DNA of 64,000 nt from Microbacterium pullorum (GCF_014836535.1 NZ_JACSQP010000012.1:1-64000); one strand, 5' to 3'. Numbered from the stretch's first letter, positions 36,633 to 46,006 are shown. The notes: generated by a model from the letters alone, not told the origin. A program made the numbers and translations.

Positions 36633-38113
36633 GCCGCGACGATGCCGAGCGCTTGCACACTGCGGTCCTCGTCGCTCCAGCATCCGAGAAGCGGCGTATA
36701 CGTAAGCAGCGCAGGCAGGCTGCCGCGAAGTTGCAAGCGAACCAGCAGAGAGCGGAGCAGCAGGCGTCTCGCGCAAAGTACGCCGCGGATCTGGCTGAGC
36801 GTCGGGCAACCACATACATTTCGCCAGCTGGCGAACCAGGACCAATGCAGATGCGTTCGTCCGGAAGGTTTCGCCTGCCACGGCATCAAGACACTTCCGC
36901 AACTCTTGCTGGTGCATACCCATTCCTAGCTGAAGGCGGGCTCGGCTCCGACGGCGTCTTCGTTGGTCAGGATCTCTACTCCGGCGGTTCTTTCGTCTAC
37001 GACCCATGGGTGCTCTACGCGCGCGGCATCATCACCGCACCGAATCTCGTGCTCGCGGGCATCGTCGGTTCCGGAAAATCCAGCTTGGCCAAGAGCCTCT
37101 ACACACGATCGATCCCGTTCGGGCGCCGTGTCTACGTCCCCGGTGATCCGAAGGGCGAGCACACAGCGGTCGCAGAAGCTGTGGGCGGTCGGGCGATCGT
37201 GCTCGGTCATGGGCTTGCCGCTCGGCTGAATCCGCTCGACGAAGGCTACCGACCCGCCGGAATGAGCGAAGAGAGCTGGGCATCCACGATCGCCGCCCGA
37301 CGACGCGACCTGATCGGCGCGCTCGCCGAGACGGTCCTCACTCGACCACTCACACCCTTGGAACACACGGCGATCGACACTGCCCTGACCGAGGTCGTTC
37401 GCAGCAACGACGTGCCGATCCTGCCGATGATTGTCGAACACATACTCGCCCCGACAGTGCAGGGGGATCCGGATGGACGCCTCGCCGAAGACGGGCGTCT
37501 CGTTGGGCATGCCCTGCGGCGCCTTGTCGCAGGTGACCTCGCCGGGCTCTTCGATGGCCCGTCGACAGTGAGATTCGATCCGACGCTGCCGATGATCTCT
37601 CTTGACCTATCGAGAGTGACAGAGAACTCGACCCTGACCTCGGTCCTCATGACCTGTTCGTCGGCCTGGATGGAATCCGCCCTGCTCGACCCGAACGGTG
37701 GTCAGCGCTGGTGCATCTACGACGAGGCGTGGCGCCTCATGTCCCATCCGGCGTTGCTGCGCCGGATGGATGCGCACTGGCGACTGGCGCGCCACTACGG
37801 GATCGCGAACATGCTGATCTTCCACAAGCTGACCGACTTGGAGAATGTCGGTGACCAGGGCTCCGCGATGCGAGCGCTGGCAAGCAGCCTTCTCGCCAAC
37901 GCCGAGACGCGAATCATTTACCGGCAGGAATCCGATCAGCTCGGGGCCACTGCAAGAGCGCTCGGCCTGACGGGGACCGAACAAAAGCTGCTGCCGGGCC
38001 TCGGTGTCGGCCAGGGGTTGTGGCGAATCAAGGATCGCTCTTTCGTCTGCCAGCACCAGCTCCACCCAGGCGAGCTGGAACTCTTCGATACAACCAGTCG
38101 CATGATGAGCTGA
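36629..38113 (+). CDS. VirB4/TraC-like conjugation ATPase
   Basis: A 494-residue ATPase that should power assembly of the mating channel. Walker A GIVGSGKS (144-151) and Walker B CIYDEAWRLM are intact. The first 60 residues form a strongly basic coiled coil. It is shorter than typical VirB4 (about 800) and seems to hold only the ATPase half; the SCO6880-like protein may supply the other half. ATGA overlap with the preceding gene. Confidence 0.85.
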   Translation: MSRDDAERLHTAVLVAPASEKRRIRKQRRQAAAKLQANQQRAEQQASRAKYAADLAERRATTYISPAGEPGPMQMRSSGRFRLPRHQDTSATLAGAYPFLAEGGLGSDGVFVGQDLYSGGSFVYDPWVLYARGIITAPNLVLAGIVGSGKSSLAKSLYTRSIPFGRRVYVPGDPKGEHTAVAEAVGGRAIVLGHGLAARLNPLDEGYRPAGMSEESWASTIAARRRDLIGALAETVLTRPLTPLEHTAIDTALTEVVRSNDVPILPMIVEHILAPTVQGDPDGRLAEDGRLVGHALRRLVAGDLAGLFDGPSTVRFDPTLPMISLDLSRVTENSTLTSVLMTCSSAWMESALLDPNGGQRWCIYDEAWRLMSHPALLRRMDAHWRLARHYGIANMLIFHKLTDLENVGDQGSAMRALASSLLANAETRIIYRQESDQLGATARALGLTGTEQKLLPGLGVGQGLWRIKDRSFVCQHQLHPGELELFDTTSRMMS

Positions 38114-38147
38114 ACGATGGGTGGGCGCCGACGCGCACCTCCGTGGC

Positions 38148-38684
38148 ATGAGCAATCGCAATAGTCCTGCGGAATCGCCGCCCGTATCGCCCTCCGCCCT
38201 CCCACTCGCAGTTATCACGGTCAACGAGCGCGGAACCATGACCGTCAGCTACGACGGGCGCGACTTCCCGCCTCCAACGACGGATGCCTCTTGGAGTCGG
38301 GCACGCTTTGGTGATGTTCTCGATGCAGTCTCCGACCACCGCACTCGCACTGTCCGAGTTGAAGTACACGAGTTCGATGGCTCGGTGTTCACCGACATCG
38401 TCCATGCGGCGCGACGAGAACAAGCCATCGCAGACATTCAATTGCCCAGCACGACGCGGCGAGCGCGACATCGCCCAACACATCAGCTCAGCGAGGTCAT
38501 CGGGTCCGGATTCATCCCCGGCGAGGACGTCACCGTAGCACTGGCAGTCTCCAGTGCTGAAGGATCCGCTGACGGGAGCGCTCGTGCGGTTATCGATATG
38601 AGCCAACTCGTGGATCACCGATCGGAGATATTGCTCATCGGACGCATCTCCGGCGTCATCGTCACCGAATCTTTGCCATCGTGA
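38148..38684 (+). CDS. Hypothetical protein between the two conjugation ATPases
   Basis: A 178-residue protein not recognised. It appears to consist of two small mixed alpha/beta units (LAVITVNERGTMTVSYDG and VTVALAVSSAEGSADGS regions) joined by a basic linker. No membrane segment. The ATG at 38148 was chosen since the motif-containing gap lies just before it; GTGA overlap with the coupling-protein gene suggests it assists that ATPase. Confidence 0.65.
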   Translation: MSNRNSPAESPPVSPSALPLAVITVNERGTMTVSYDGRDFPPPTTDASWSRARFGDVLDAVSDHRTRTVRVEVHEFDGSVFTDIVHAARREQAIADIQLPSTTRRARHRPTHQLSEVIGSGFIPGEDVTVALAVSSAEGSADGSARAVIDMSQLVDHRSEILLIGRISGVIVTESLPS

Positions 38685-40462
38685 GCACCCCACACGGTCA
38701 GGGTCGGGGTTTCGGCGATGAGTTGACCAACTTCCTGATGATCGCGTTGATCGCAGTCTTCGGGGTCGCCGTCGTCTTGCGAGCTGCGGGTTCGGTTGCG
38801 GCATTCCTCGCTGGCTCTGGACAGCCACAGGTGGGGATCGCTGGCGGGGTCGCCCTGCTGTTCAACCCGACTAACCCGGCCGAGGTGCTGCGGGCGCCAG
38901 GGCTGAATGCAATTCTCTACTGGTCGATTGCAGTACTACTGCTCCTGTTGCTCGGGAGCGCTATCGGGTGGGCTTGGGTCCGCTGGCGTCGGCACTCGCA
39001 CCGGGCCGATGCCGACCCGCGGCGGCTCGCGGGAACTGCCAGCAGTCGCGAGGTTGTAACCAGTGCGTCGGCGAAGGCGCTCCTGCGCCGTGCTGTGACG
39101 CTTCGCCCTTCACTGGAACAGCCAGAACCCGCGGACGTGGGCTACCTGCTCGGGCGCTCGCACGGCAAGCAGGTGTGGGCCAGCGTCGAAGACTCGATCC
39201 TTCTCATCGGGCCGCCGCGTTCAGGTAAGGGCCTGCACATTGTGATCCCAGCGATTCTCGATGCGCCGGGTGCAGTGGTGACGACGTCGACCCGGCCCGA
39301 CAACCTGACGGCAACGATGCGCGCACGCGAACGGGTCGGTCCGGTCGCTGTCTTTGATCCTCAGCATCTTGCTGAAGGCGTCTCCTCGGGGCTGCGGTGG
39401 TCGCCCATTCGGGGGTGTGAGGACCCGCTGACCGCGATGATTCGCGCCACTGGTCTCGCTGCGACCACCGAGCTGTCCGCTGGCGGCGTCGAGGGTGGAG
39501 GATTCTGGGAGGGAAAGACGCGCATCGCTCTGCAGGCGCTCCTTCACGCGGCCGCGCTCGATCATCGGAGTCCGGCTGAGTTGTTCCGATGGACTCTCGA
39601 CCCATCGGCAGCGGCAGAGGCTGTAGCCATCCTGACGGGCTCATCGCTGGCAGCCACGGGGTGGGCAGATTCGCTGGAGGCAACGCTCGACGCCGACCCG
39701 CGCACGCGCGACAGTATCTGGCAGGGTGTTTCGCTCGCATTGTCGGCGCTGGCCGACCCGAGAGTGCTGGATGCTGTCAGCCCGGGAGAAGGCGAGCAGT
39801 TCGATCCCGAGAGTTTCATCCGTGACCGTGGCACGCTTTATCTTCTGGCGACGGGTGTTGGGGCCGGGAACAGTGCAGCTCTCGTCGCAGCTCTCGTTGA
39901 AGACCTTGTCGAGACCGCCCGTCGCATGGCTGCTCGATCACCCGGCGCACGGCTCGACCCGCCACTGCTGTTTGCGCTCGACGAGATCGGAAACCTTGCG
40001 CCGCTACCTTCGCTGCCCACACTCATGGCGGAAGGAGGGGGCACCGGCATTACAACGATGCCGGTGCTCCAATCCCTTGCCCAGGCGCGGGACAAGTGGT
40101 CAGAGAACAAGTCGGCAGCGATCTGGGACGCCAGTATCGCGAAGATCATCCTCGGTGGCGCCTCTAACTCACGAGACCTTCAAGACCTCTCAACGCTGAT
40201 TGGCGAACGTGACGAGTTCACCGACTCAGTCACTCTCGGTGACCATGGCTCGCGCTCGAACCAGCGTTCCATCCGTCGCGTACCGATCTTGCCGCCCGAC
40301 CGCATTCGCACGTTGCCGTTTGGCACCGGGGTCATCTTGCTCCGGTCGGCGCCCCCCATCATCACTGACCTCCACCCTTGGCCCGAGCGCTCCGACGGTC
40401 AACAGCTCAAAGCAGATCGTGCGGCGGTTGAGTCGCTGTTGGAACGCCCTGCCACGCCATGA
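38681..40462 (+). CDS. VirD4/TraG-like type IV coupling protein
   Basis: A 593-residue DNA pump that links the relaxase-DNA complex to the channel. Two N-terminal membrane helices (about 17-40 and 78-100), Walker A GPPRSGKG (177-184) and Walker B FALDEIGNL (DEIGNL at 434-439). The C-terminal TraM-recognition-like segment LSTLIGERDEF is present. The GTG start at 38681 overlaps the previous stop. All motifs look intact, so the system is of the relaxase/VirD4 type and not the TraB double-strand type of Streptomyces. Confidence 0.92.
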   Translation: MSTPHGQGRGFGDELTNFLMIALIAVFGVAVVLRAAGSVAAFLAGSGQPQVGIAGGVALLFNPTNPAEVLRAPGLNAILYWSIAVLLLLLLGSAIGWAWVRWRRHSHRADADPRRLAGTASSREVVTSASAKALLRRAVTLRPSLEQPEPADVGYLLGRSHGKQVWASVEDSILLIGPPRSGKGLHIVIPAILDAPGAVVTTSTRPDNLTATMRARERVGPVAVFDPQHLAEGVSSGLRWSPIRGCEDPLTAMIRATGLAATTELSAGGVEGGGFWEGKTRIALQALLHAAALDHRSPAELFRWTLDPSAAAEAVAILTGSSLAATGWADSLEATLDADPRTRDSIWQGVSLALSALADPRVLDAVSPGEGEQFDPESFIRDRGTLYLLATGVGAGNSAALVAALVEDLVETARRMAARSPGARLDPPLLFALDEIGNLAPLPSLPTLMAEGGGTGITTMPVLQSLAQARDKWSENKSAAIWDASIAKIILGGASNSRDLQDLSTLIGERDEFTDSVTLGDHGSRSNQRSIRRVPILPPDRIRTLPFGTGVILLRSAPPIITDLHPWPERSDGQQLKADRAAVESLLERPATP

Positions 40463-40544
40463 TCCGCGCTGGGGCGCAGCGCGCACCTGCCTGTTGCAGC
40501 AGCCATCGCATCCGATGGCCGCCCCAACAGATCAAGGAGTCGTC

Positions 40545-41009
40545 ATGTCCATCGACACCCAGCAAGCCATCACAGGATTCATCGCGACCGAGCCCCGTCT
40601 GACCTACACCGAGGACGGCACCGCGCGGTTCTACGCGCGGATCGGCATAGAGCATTCGCAGCAGACCCCAGACGGAAGCTTCACGCAGCTCGACCCGTCC
40701 TTCCACGACATGAGTGCCTTCCGGCGCGCAGCCGAAGAAGGAGTCACTCGATTCCACAAGGGCGACAAGTTCATCGCCACCGGGCGCGTGCGCGAGTACA
40801 GCTACGAGAAGGACGGCCAGAGCGTCGCAGCCGAGGAGTTCATCGTCTCCCGCTTCGGTCACGACGTTGCACGCACCCAGTACGAGGTCGATCGCGGACC
40901 CCATCGCGACAGCAACATGCGCGAATCGACCGGTCGTGATGCTTCCCCTTTTGAATCCCCCGCCCGAGCACGAGCGCAGTCAGATGTCGCTCCTGCGGTC
41001 AGCATCTGA
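40545..41009 (+). CDS. ssb: Single-stranded DNA-binding protein of the element
   Basis: A 154-residue OB-fold protein (ITGFIATEPRLTYTEDGTAR, then a loop and IATGRVREYSYEKDGQ) that should coat the transferred strand. It lacks the usual acidic C-terminal tip of chromosomal SSB, ending instead in a disordered tail. ATG at 40545 with AAGGAG. It follows the coupling protein by 82 bp, a gap that holds the recurrent GCGCACCTG motif. Confidence 0.85.
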   Translation: MSIDTQQAITGFIATEPRLTYTEDGTARFYARIGIEHSQQTPDGSFTQLDPSFHDMSAFRRAAEEGVTRFHKGDKFIATGRVREYSYEKDGQSVAAEEFIVSRFGHDVARTQYEVDRGPHRDSNMRESTGRDASPFESPARARAQSDVAPAVSI

Positions 41010-41024
41010 GCAGGAGCGGGCATC

Positions 41025-41588
41025 ATGAGTGACTTCGTTCCCACCGCTGAAGCACACGAAGGGCGCGACGAGGATGACTACGACGAATCGCTCGTGGCTG
41101 AACCACCGCATCCGATCAACTGGAATCTCCTCACCGCGAACGACGCGGAGGTTGAGTGGCTGGAGCTGAATCGCTGGGTCGACTGGCTCCGCCGCACTTA
41201 CGGGCTCCCGGCCGCAGTGATCCCGCCCTATTGGCACCGTCATCCCGAACTCGTGTGGGAGCTGTCAGCGCTGCATCTGCACTGGCTGTGCGCCTATGAC
41301 CCCAACCAAAATGGATCCGCACCGCTGGGGTGGCATCGCGACTTTGCGGATGCTCGCCTTCGCCTCCGCGACTGGGTCGCTACTTCCGGGACTCGACTCG
41401 ATCGTGATCGCCCCACACGGCAAGCCACCTGGCCCGGCGAAGAGCCGCCTACCCCCTCCGAAGAGTCAATGATCACCGACCGTGAAGCCGACTTTGTCGA
41501 GTTCGTGGTTGATGACGTTCAGCGTCGTCAAGCAGCTGAGGACGAGTTCTACCGTTCGCTCGGCGATCCTCCGCAGGAGGAGCCATGA
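41025..41588 (+). CDS. DUF4913-family protein
   Basis: A 187-residue acidic protein recognised as DUF4913, frequent on actinobacterial plasmids and ICEs. The conserved core has many tryptophans (WLRRTYGLPAAVIPPYWHRH, LVWELSALHLHW). Function unknown. RBS GGAGCG before the ATG; it overlaps the excisionase gene by 4 bp. Confidence 0.8.
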   Translation: MSDFVPTAEAHEGRDEDDYDESLVAEPPHPINWNLLTANDAEVEWLELNRWVDWLRRTYGLPAAVIPPYWHRHPELVWELSALHLHWLCAYDPNQNGSAPLGWHRDFADARLRLRDWVATSGTRLDRDRPTRQATWPGEEPPTPSEESMITDREADFVEFVVDDVQRRQAAEDEFYRSLGDPPQEEP

Positions 41589-41803
41589 GCAACGCGGCAG
41601 AAGCGACCGCGCCCGTCTCACCATTGCTGGATAGTCGAGAGGTCGCCTCGTACCTGAAGGTCTCCGAATCGACATTGTCTCGATGGCGCTCCGCGGAGAC
41701 CGGGCCACCATTCATCAAGCTCGGCGGTATCGCCCGGTACCGGCTCGAAGCCATCGACGAATGGCTGCAGAAATTGGAGCCGCACCATGGCGCGCCCAGT
41801 TGA
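41585..41803 (+). CDS. xis: Excisionase-like HTH protein beside the integrase
   Basis: A 72-residue protein of the HTH_17/AlpA type (LDSREVASYLKVSESTLSRW, then IARYRLEAIDEWL). Its place directly before int, overlapping it by 17 bp, makes it the likely recombination directionality factor. It looks intact, unlike the integrase. Confidence 0.87.
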   Translation: MSNAAEATAPVSPLLDSREVASYLKVSESTLSRWRSAETGPPFIKLGGIARYRLEAIDEWLQKLEPHHGAPS

Positions 41804-43019
41804 GCCGATGCCAGAGTCCTCACCCCGACCGGTGCCACCGATCGGGGTGAGGATCTCCACCGACATGGAACGACGCTCCTACGGGATTCGAGCGCGGGCA
41901 CGCTGGACCGATCCGCTCACCAAGCAGCGCGTGATCCGTACCGAGATCGTGAAGGACGAGGCAACCGCACGGGCATTCTTCGAAACGCTCCGTAATTCTT
42001 CGGTCAAGGGAATGGACGTCTCCATGACGCTCCTGGAGTTCTTCACCTCGATCGAGGATCGATGGGCACGCGGCCTCGATATGACCTCTACCGGAGACAA
42101 CTACCGGTACGGTCTTCGGCTACGAGTTCTCCCGGCGCTTGGCCATCTGCCCGTCACTCAGATCACCGCTGGAATGATCGACCGCACGATCGATGACTGG
42201 GAGAAGCAGTACGGCGCATCGACGATCAAGAACACCATCGCCCCACTCGTGCGGGTACTCGACTAAGCCGTTCGTGACGGCCTGATCACAATCAATCCCG
42301 CCAAACACCGTGCGAAGCGCAGTCTCCATCGAAACGCTTTCCGAATCCAACCCGCCGAAGATGCTGCCCCGCGCGCACACGCGATCCCTGACCTGCAGAA
42401 ACTGAACCAGCTCGCCTCCGCCTGCGGCACCGTCCATCAGTCCTATTCAGACTTCGTGATGCTCGCAGCTCTGCTGGCAGCACGTTCTTCCGAAGTCTCC
42501 GGACTTCAAGTTGGCGACGTGGACTTCACAAAGAACCTCGTCATCATCAGACGACAAGTCTTTCCCGGCAGGGGCGGCCTCATCACCAAACCAACCAAGA
42601 GCCGCAAAGAGCGTCGCGTGCCGATTCTCGACCCACTCCGGCCGGTCCTGAAACGACTCTGCGCGTTCAAGCAATCGGACACACCACTCCTCGTCGGTCC
42701 ACGGGGCGGCTTCCTCACGACGGCCACCGTTCGCGATGCGACCAGCTGGGACCAGGTCGTTGCTGACCTCGGCCTGCCGAATCTCACCCGACACGGTCTC
42801 CGACACACCGGCGCCACCTGGCTCGCCGACGCCGGGGTTCCGCTCCATGTCCTCCAAGAGATCCTCGGACACGCATCAATCGAGACGACACGCGGCTACC
42901 TCCACCCCGATGACCGCCACCTCGCCTCCGCCGCGGAACAAGCCAACGCCTTCCTCAGCAGAGACACTCGTCGGAACCCATCGGGACGACCGCGGCAGGG
43001 CACGGGACGCGGGCTATGA
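41787..43019 (+). pseudogene. int: Tyrosine integrase interrupted by one in-frame stop codon
   Basis: The full frame would give a 410-residue tyrosine recombinase. Residues 1-159 contain the N-terminal and core-binding domains and end at a TAA (42264-42266). The frame then continues without interruption to 43019 with the catalytic domain: R in AARSSEVSG, HGLRHT, LGHAS, and Y in TTRGYLHP. A single base change from GAA or a similar codon explains it. Reinitiation at GTG 42456 could give the catalytic part alone, which should not recombine normally. The element is therefore probably fixed unless another integrase or readthrough helps. Confidence 0.92.
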
Positions 43020-43045
43020 GCGGCTCAGTCGTGGATTTCCACCGT

Positions 43046-43152
43046 TCTGGTCCCCTTTTGGTCCCCTTGTCCACAGACAGGTCATGCGACGGATTCTGCC
43101 ATCCACAGGTCGACCACGCCAACCTGTCCAGGGGGACCAGAGGGGGACCAGA
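43046..43152. other. Nested paired repeats, likely integrase arm-binding sites
   Basis: GGTCCCC occurs twice (43049 and 43060) and its complement GGGGACC twice (43132 and 43143); each pair is 11 bp apart. Inside lie GACAGGT (43076-43082) and ACCTGTC (43122-43128), also inverted and nearly concentric. Position between int and the attachment core is where arm-type sites are expected. Confidence 0.65.
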
Positions 43153-43174
43153 GAAAACGACGTTCAGAAACAAC

Positions 43175-43210
43175 AAATCCCTGATGAAAATTGCTTCTCA
43201 TCAGGGATTT
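43175..43210 (-). terminator. Intrinsic terminator of the tRNA-Pro gene
   Basis: Perfect 13-bp arms (AAATCCCTGATGA and TCATCAGGGATTT) with a 10-nt loop; on the minus strand a T-rich run follows. It lies 5 bp beyond the tRNA 3' end. Confidence 0.88.
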
Positions 43211-43214
43211 TCTG

Positions 43215-43288
<74 letters not shown>

Positions 43289-43339
43289 TGGCATTGTTTT
43301 TCAGTTGTTCGGGCCGACCGAAGAGTGGTAAACCACTTA

Positions 43340-43379
<40 letters not shown>

Positions 43380-43520
43380 GTCTTCTGCTGTCCGCTCGCG
43401 GACAACTCCCCTATGCTAGCCGCTCCGCGCGGCGCGCGCGAACCAACGCGCAGCCCGGGTGCGGCGCCCCGCATCAGCAGAAGGCTTGTCGGTGTCGGCA
43501 CCCGCCGCTACGGTCACGGC

Positions 43521-44102
43521 ATGGCTGAGATCAGCATCCAGGCGGCGACCCCCGACCGCTTCGACGACATCCAGTACGCGTTCTCGGACGGCGGCGACGC
43601 GGCCGGCTGCCAATGCATGTGGTGGCTGCTGCGCGCGAAGGACTTTGATGCCACGACGGTGGACGAACGCCGCGACCTGTTCCGCGCCGAGATCGATTCC
43701 GGTTCGCCGCCGGGCCTGGTCGCCTACCTCGACGGCACACCCGCGGCGTGGGTGCGCGTCGGGCCGCGCACGCGGCAGCCTCGCCTCGCGCACACCCGCA
43801 ACTACGCCGCGAGCCCCGACCCGTTCGATGACCCTGACGTGTGGGCGGTGAGCTGCTTCGTGGTGCGCCGCGAGTTCCGCGGCCAGGGCCTGAACCGGGC
43901 GCTGCTCGATGCCGCGGTGGACTTCGCCCGCGACGGCGGCGCCCGCGTGGTCGAGGCCTACCCGATCGACGTGCAGGTACAGAAGACCAGCACCAGTGAC
44001 CTGTACCACGGCGCGCTCACGACCTTCGAAGCGGCCGGATTCCATGAGGTCGCCCGGCCGAAGCCCCACATCGCGATCGTGCAGCGCGCCCTCGCCGGCT
44101 GA
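43521..44102 (+). CDS. GNAT-family N-acetyltransferase
   Basis: A 193-residue protein with a GNAT fold: the acetyl-CoA-binding motif is RREFRGQGLNRALLDAAV. It has the segment CQCMWWLL early on, typical of one actinobacterial subgroup of unknown substrate. First chromosomal gene beyond the integration site. The ATG at 43521 begins the conserved part (MAEISI). Confidence 0.83.
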   Translation: MAEISIQAATPDRFDDIQYAFSDGGDAAGCQCMWWLLRAKDFDATTVDERRDLFRAEIDSGSPPGLVAYLDGTPAAWVRVGPRTRQPRLAHTRNYAASPDPFDDPDVWAVSCFVVRREFRGQGLNRALLDAAVDFARDGGARVVEAYPIDVQVQKTSTSDLYHGALTTFEAAGFHEVARPKPHIAIVQRALAG

Positions 44103-44164
44103 CGGCGAGTCGCGCCGCGCGGGTGGGACCGTACGATGAGAGCCATGCCGCACGAAGGAGCGCC

Positions 44165-44869
44165 GTGCCTGCCCATACCCACTCCCCGGTGAACACCACC
44201 CTGCGACCCGCCCTCGCCGGGTCCTGGTGGTGGGGGTTCGCCGTTTACGCGGTGGTCTCGCTGGTGCACGTCGTCCTGCTGGCCGTCGACTCCGACCTGG
44301 CCTACCCGACCAAGCTCGCGCTCATGCCCGCGCTCGCCCTCGCGGCGATGTGGGCATTGCGCGGCACGCGCTGGGGAGCGCCCCACTCGGTGCTCCTCAT
44401 GGCGCTCGCGCTGTCGTGGCTCGGCGATGGCGCGGCGTTCTTCTTCCCGTTCTTCGACGACGAGCTGCCCATCATGCTGCTCACGTTCGGCCTCGCGCAC
44501 GCCTGCTACATCGCCCTGTTCTGGCGTTATCTCGCCGAGCGACCGCTCCCCCGCTGGTCGGCGGGCTACGCCGTGTGGTGGATCGTCCTGGTCCTCGTGC
44601 TCTGGCCGTTGCTCGGCTCGCTCGCTGTGGGAGTCGCGATCTACGGACTGGTGCTGGGTGGCACGGCGGTCGCCGCGACCCGATGCGACCCGGCCGTGGT
44701 CGTCGGCGCCCTGTTCTTCCTGGCATCCGACACCCTGCTCGCGTTCGACATCTTCGTCGCCGGCGCGCCCGACATCCTGGGGGTCGCCGTCATGGTCACC
44801 TACACGATCGGACAGGGCCTCATCGCGTTCGGCGCCGTGCGGTTTCTGCGGGGAAGGATGCCACGATGA
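44165..44869 (+). CDS. YhhN-family lysoplasmalogenase-like membrane protein
   Basis: A 234-residue protein with about eight membrane helices, matching the YhhN/TMEM86 family, whose members hydrolyse the vinyl ether bond of lysoplasmalogens; the bacterial substrate is uncertain. Conserved family segments LSWLGDGAAFFF and FLASDTLLAFD are present with their aspartates. GTG start at 44165 with GAAGGAG upstream. ATGA overlap with the next gene. Confidence 0.85.
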   Translation: MPAHTHSPVNTTLRPALAGSWWWGFAVYAVVSLVHVVLLAVDSDLAYPTKLALMPALALAAMWALRGTRWGAPHSVLLMALALSWLGDGAAFFFPFFDDELPIMLLTFGLAHACYIALFWRYLAERPLPRWSAGYAVWWIVLVLVLWPLLGSLAVGVAIYGLVLGGTAVAATRCDPAVVVGALFFLASDTLLAFDIFVAGAPDILGVAVMVTYTIGQGLIAFGAVRFLRGRMPR

Positions 44870-45240
44870 CCGATGCCGTGAAGCCCGCCCGGGTCGACGC
44901 GTGGCTGTGGGCGGTGCGCGTGTACAAGACGCGGTCCGCGGCGACGACGGCGTGCCGCGCCGGTCATGTGCGCGTCAACGGCGAGCGCGCGAAGGCCGCG
45001 CAGCCGGTGCGCCCCGGCGATGAGCTGCGGGTGCGCGTCGCCGGCTTCGACCGCATCCTGGTGGTGCGCCAGACCATCACCAAGCGGGTGGGCGCGGCCC
45101 TGGCTGCTGCGGCCGTCGACGACCGCACCCCGCCCCCGCCGCCGCGGGAGCTGACGGCGTTCGTCCCGACCCGCGACCGCGGCGCCGGGCGCCCCACCAA
45201 ACGCGAGCGTCGCGAGACGGACCGCCTGCGCGGCCGCTGA
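44866..45240 (+). CDS. S4-domain RNA-binding protein, Hsp15-like
   Basis: A 124-residue basic protein with an S4 domain over residues 8-60 (RVDAWLWAVRVYKTRSAATT, then HVRVNGERAK) and a basic tail, like Hsp15, which binds stalled 50S subunits. It overlaps the lysoplasmalogenase gene by 4 bp. Confidence 0.88.
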   Translation: MTDAVKPARVDAWLWAVRVYKTRSAATTACRAGHVRVNGERAKAAQPVRPGDELRVRVAGFDRILVVRQTITKRVGAALAAAAVDDRTPPPPPRELTAFVPTRDRGAGRPTKRERRETDRLRGR

Positions 45241-45294
45241 CCGCTGCGCACCGACCGGCGGCTCGCGCACCGACCGGCGGCACGTGCGCCCGGG

Positions 45295-45966
45295 TCAGCC
45301 GCGATCGTCCACCGCGTCGAACTGGTGGGCGTAGGTCGCGAGTCCGCGCCGCAGGCCCAGGTAGATCTCCCGCACCGACGACGTCTGGCCGAGCTCCACG
45401 CGGCGCGCCCACTCGTCGAACGCGAGGCGCACCGTGCAACTGACGGCAGTGATGAGCGCCCGCGCGGTGAGCACGTCGCCGTCGGCCTTCGCCGCGTCGA
45501 CCGCAGCATCGGTCAGCGTGTCCGCACTGGCCGCCTCGTTCCGCAGCGCCACGGCCAGCAGCCCCGGCTCGGCGTGCACCAGGCGACGCAACCGCAACGA
45601 GCGGTCGTGGGTGTCGGGGCGGGCGTCGAAGGCTTCGAGCAGCCGCAGCCAGCCGGTCTCCAGTGCCGCCGCGACCGGCTCCCCCGCGCGGATCGCGGCG
45701 AGCGTGTCGCGGTGCACCGCCGCTGCGGTGTCGTCGTCTGGCGCGAAGGCGGCATCCTCCTTCGTCGGGTAGTAGCGAAAGAAGGTGCGCGCAGAGATGC
45801 CGGCGGCGCGAGCGATCTCGTCCACGGTGGTCGCGGCGACGCCCTTGCGCTCGAACAGCTCGAGCGCGGCATCCGACACCTCGCGCTGCGTCTCGCGTCG
45901 CCGTCGCTCGCGCAGGCCGACGGGCTCGTCGTCGAGCTCTTCGGGCTGCGTCGTCACGCTGTACAT
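45295..45966 (-). CDS. TetR-family repressor of the adjacent efflux gene
   Basis: A 223-residue regulator with an N-terminal helix-turn-helix (VDEIARAAGISARTFFRYYP) and a variable ligand domain. Divergent from the MFS gene; a large palindrome lies between them (45978-46006). It most likely represses the transporter until a toxic compound binds. Confidence 0.9.
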   Translation of the reverse strand: MYSVTTQPEELDDEPVGLRERRRRETQREVSDAALELFERKGVAATTVDEIARAAGISARTFFRYYPTKEDAAFAPDDDTAAAVHRDTLAAIRAGEPVAAALETGWLRLLEAFDARPDTHDRSLRLRRLVHAEPGLLAVALRNEAASADTLTDAAVDAAKADGDVLTARALITAVSCTVRLAFDEWARRVELGQTSSVREIYLGLRRGLATYAHQFDAVDDRG

Positions 45967-45977
45967 GCCGCCATCCT

Positions 45978-46006
45978 ACAGATTGCGCCAACATGGCAGA
46001 ATCTGT
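45978..46006. promoter_or_regulatory. 29-bp palindromic operator for the TetR protein
   Basis: Concentric arms ACAGATT, N2, GCCA, three central bases, TGGC, N2, AATCTGT, all centred on 45992; 11 of 13 arm positions pair. It begins 12 bp upstream of the TetR start codon. Confidence 0.85.

Noticed and set aside
36629..40462. TraB-type double-strand DNA transfer as in Streptomyces elements
   Set aside because: Relaxase, VirD4-like and VirB4-like proteins are all present, so single-strand transfer by a type IV system is the better reading.
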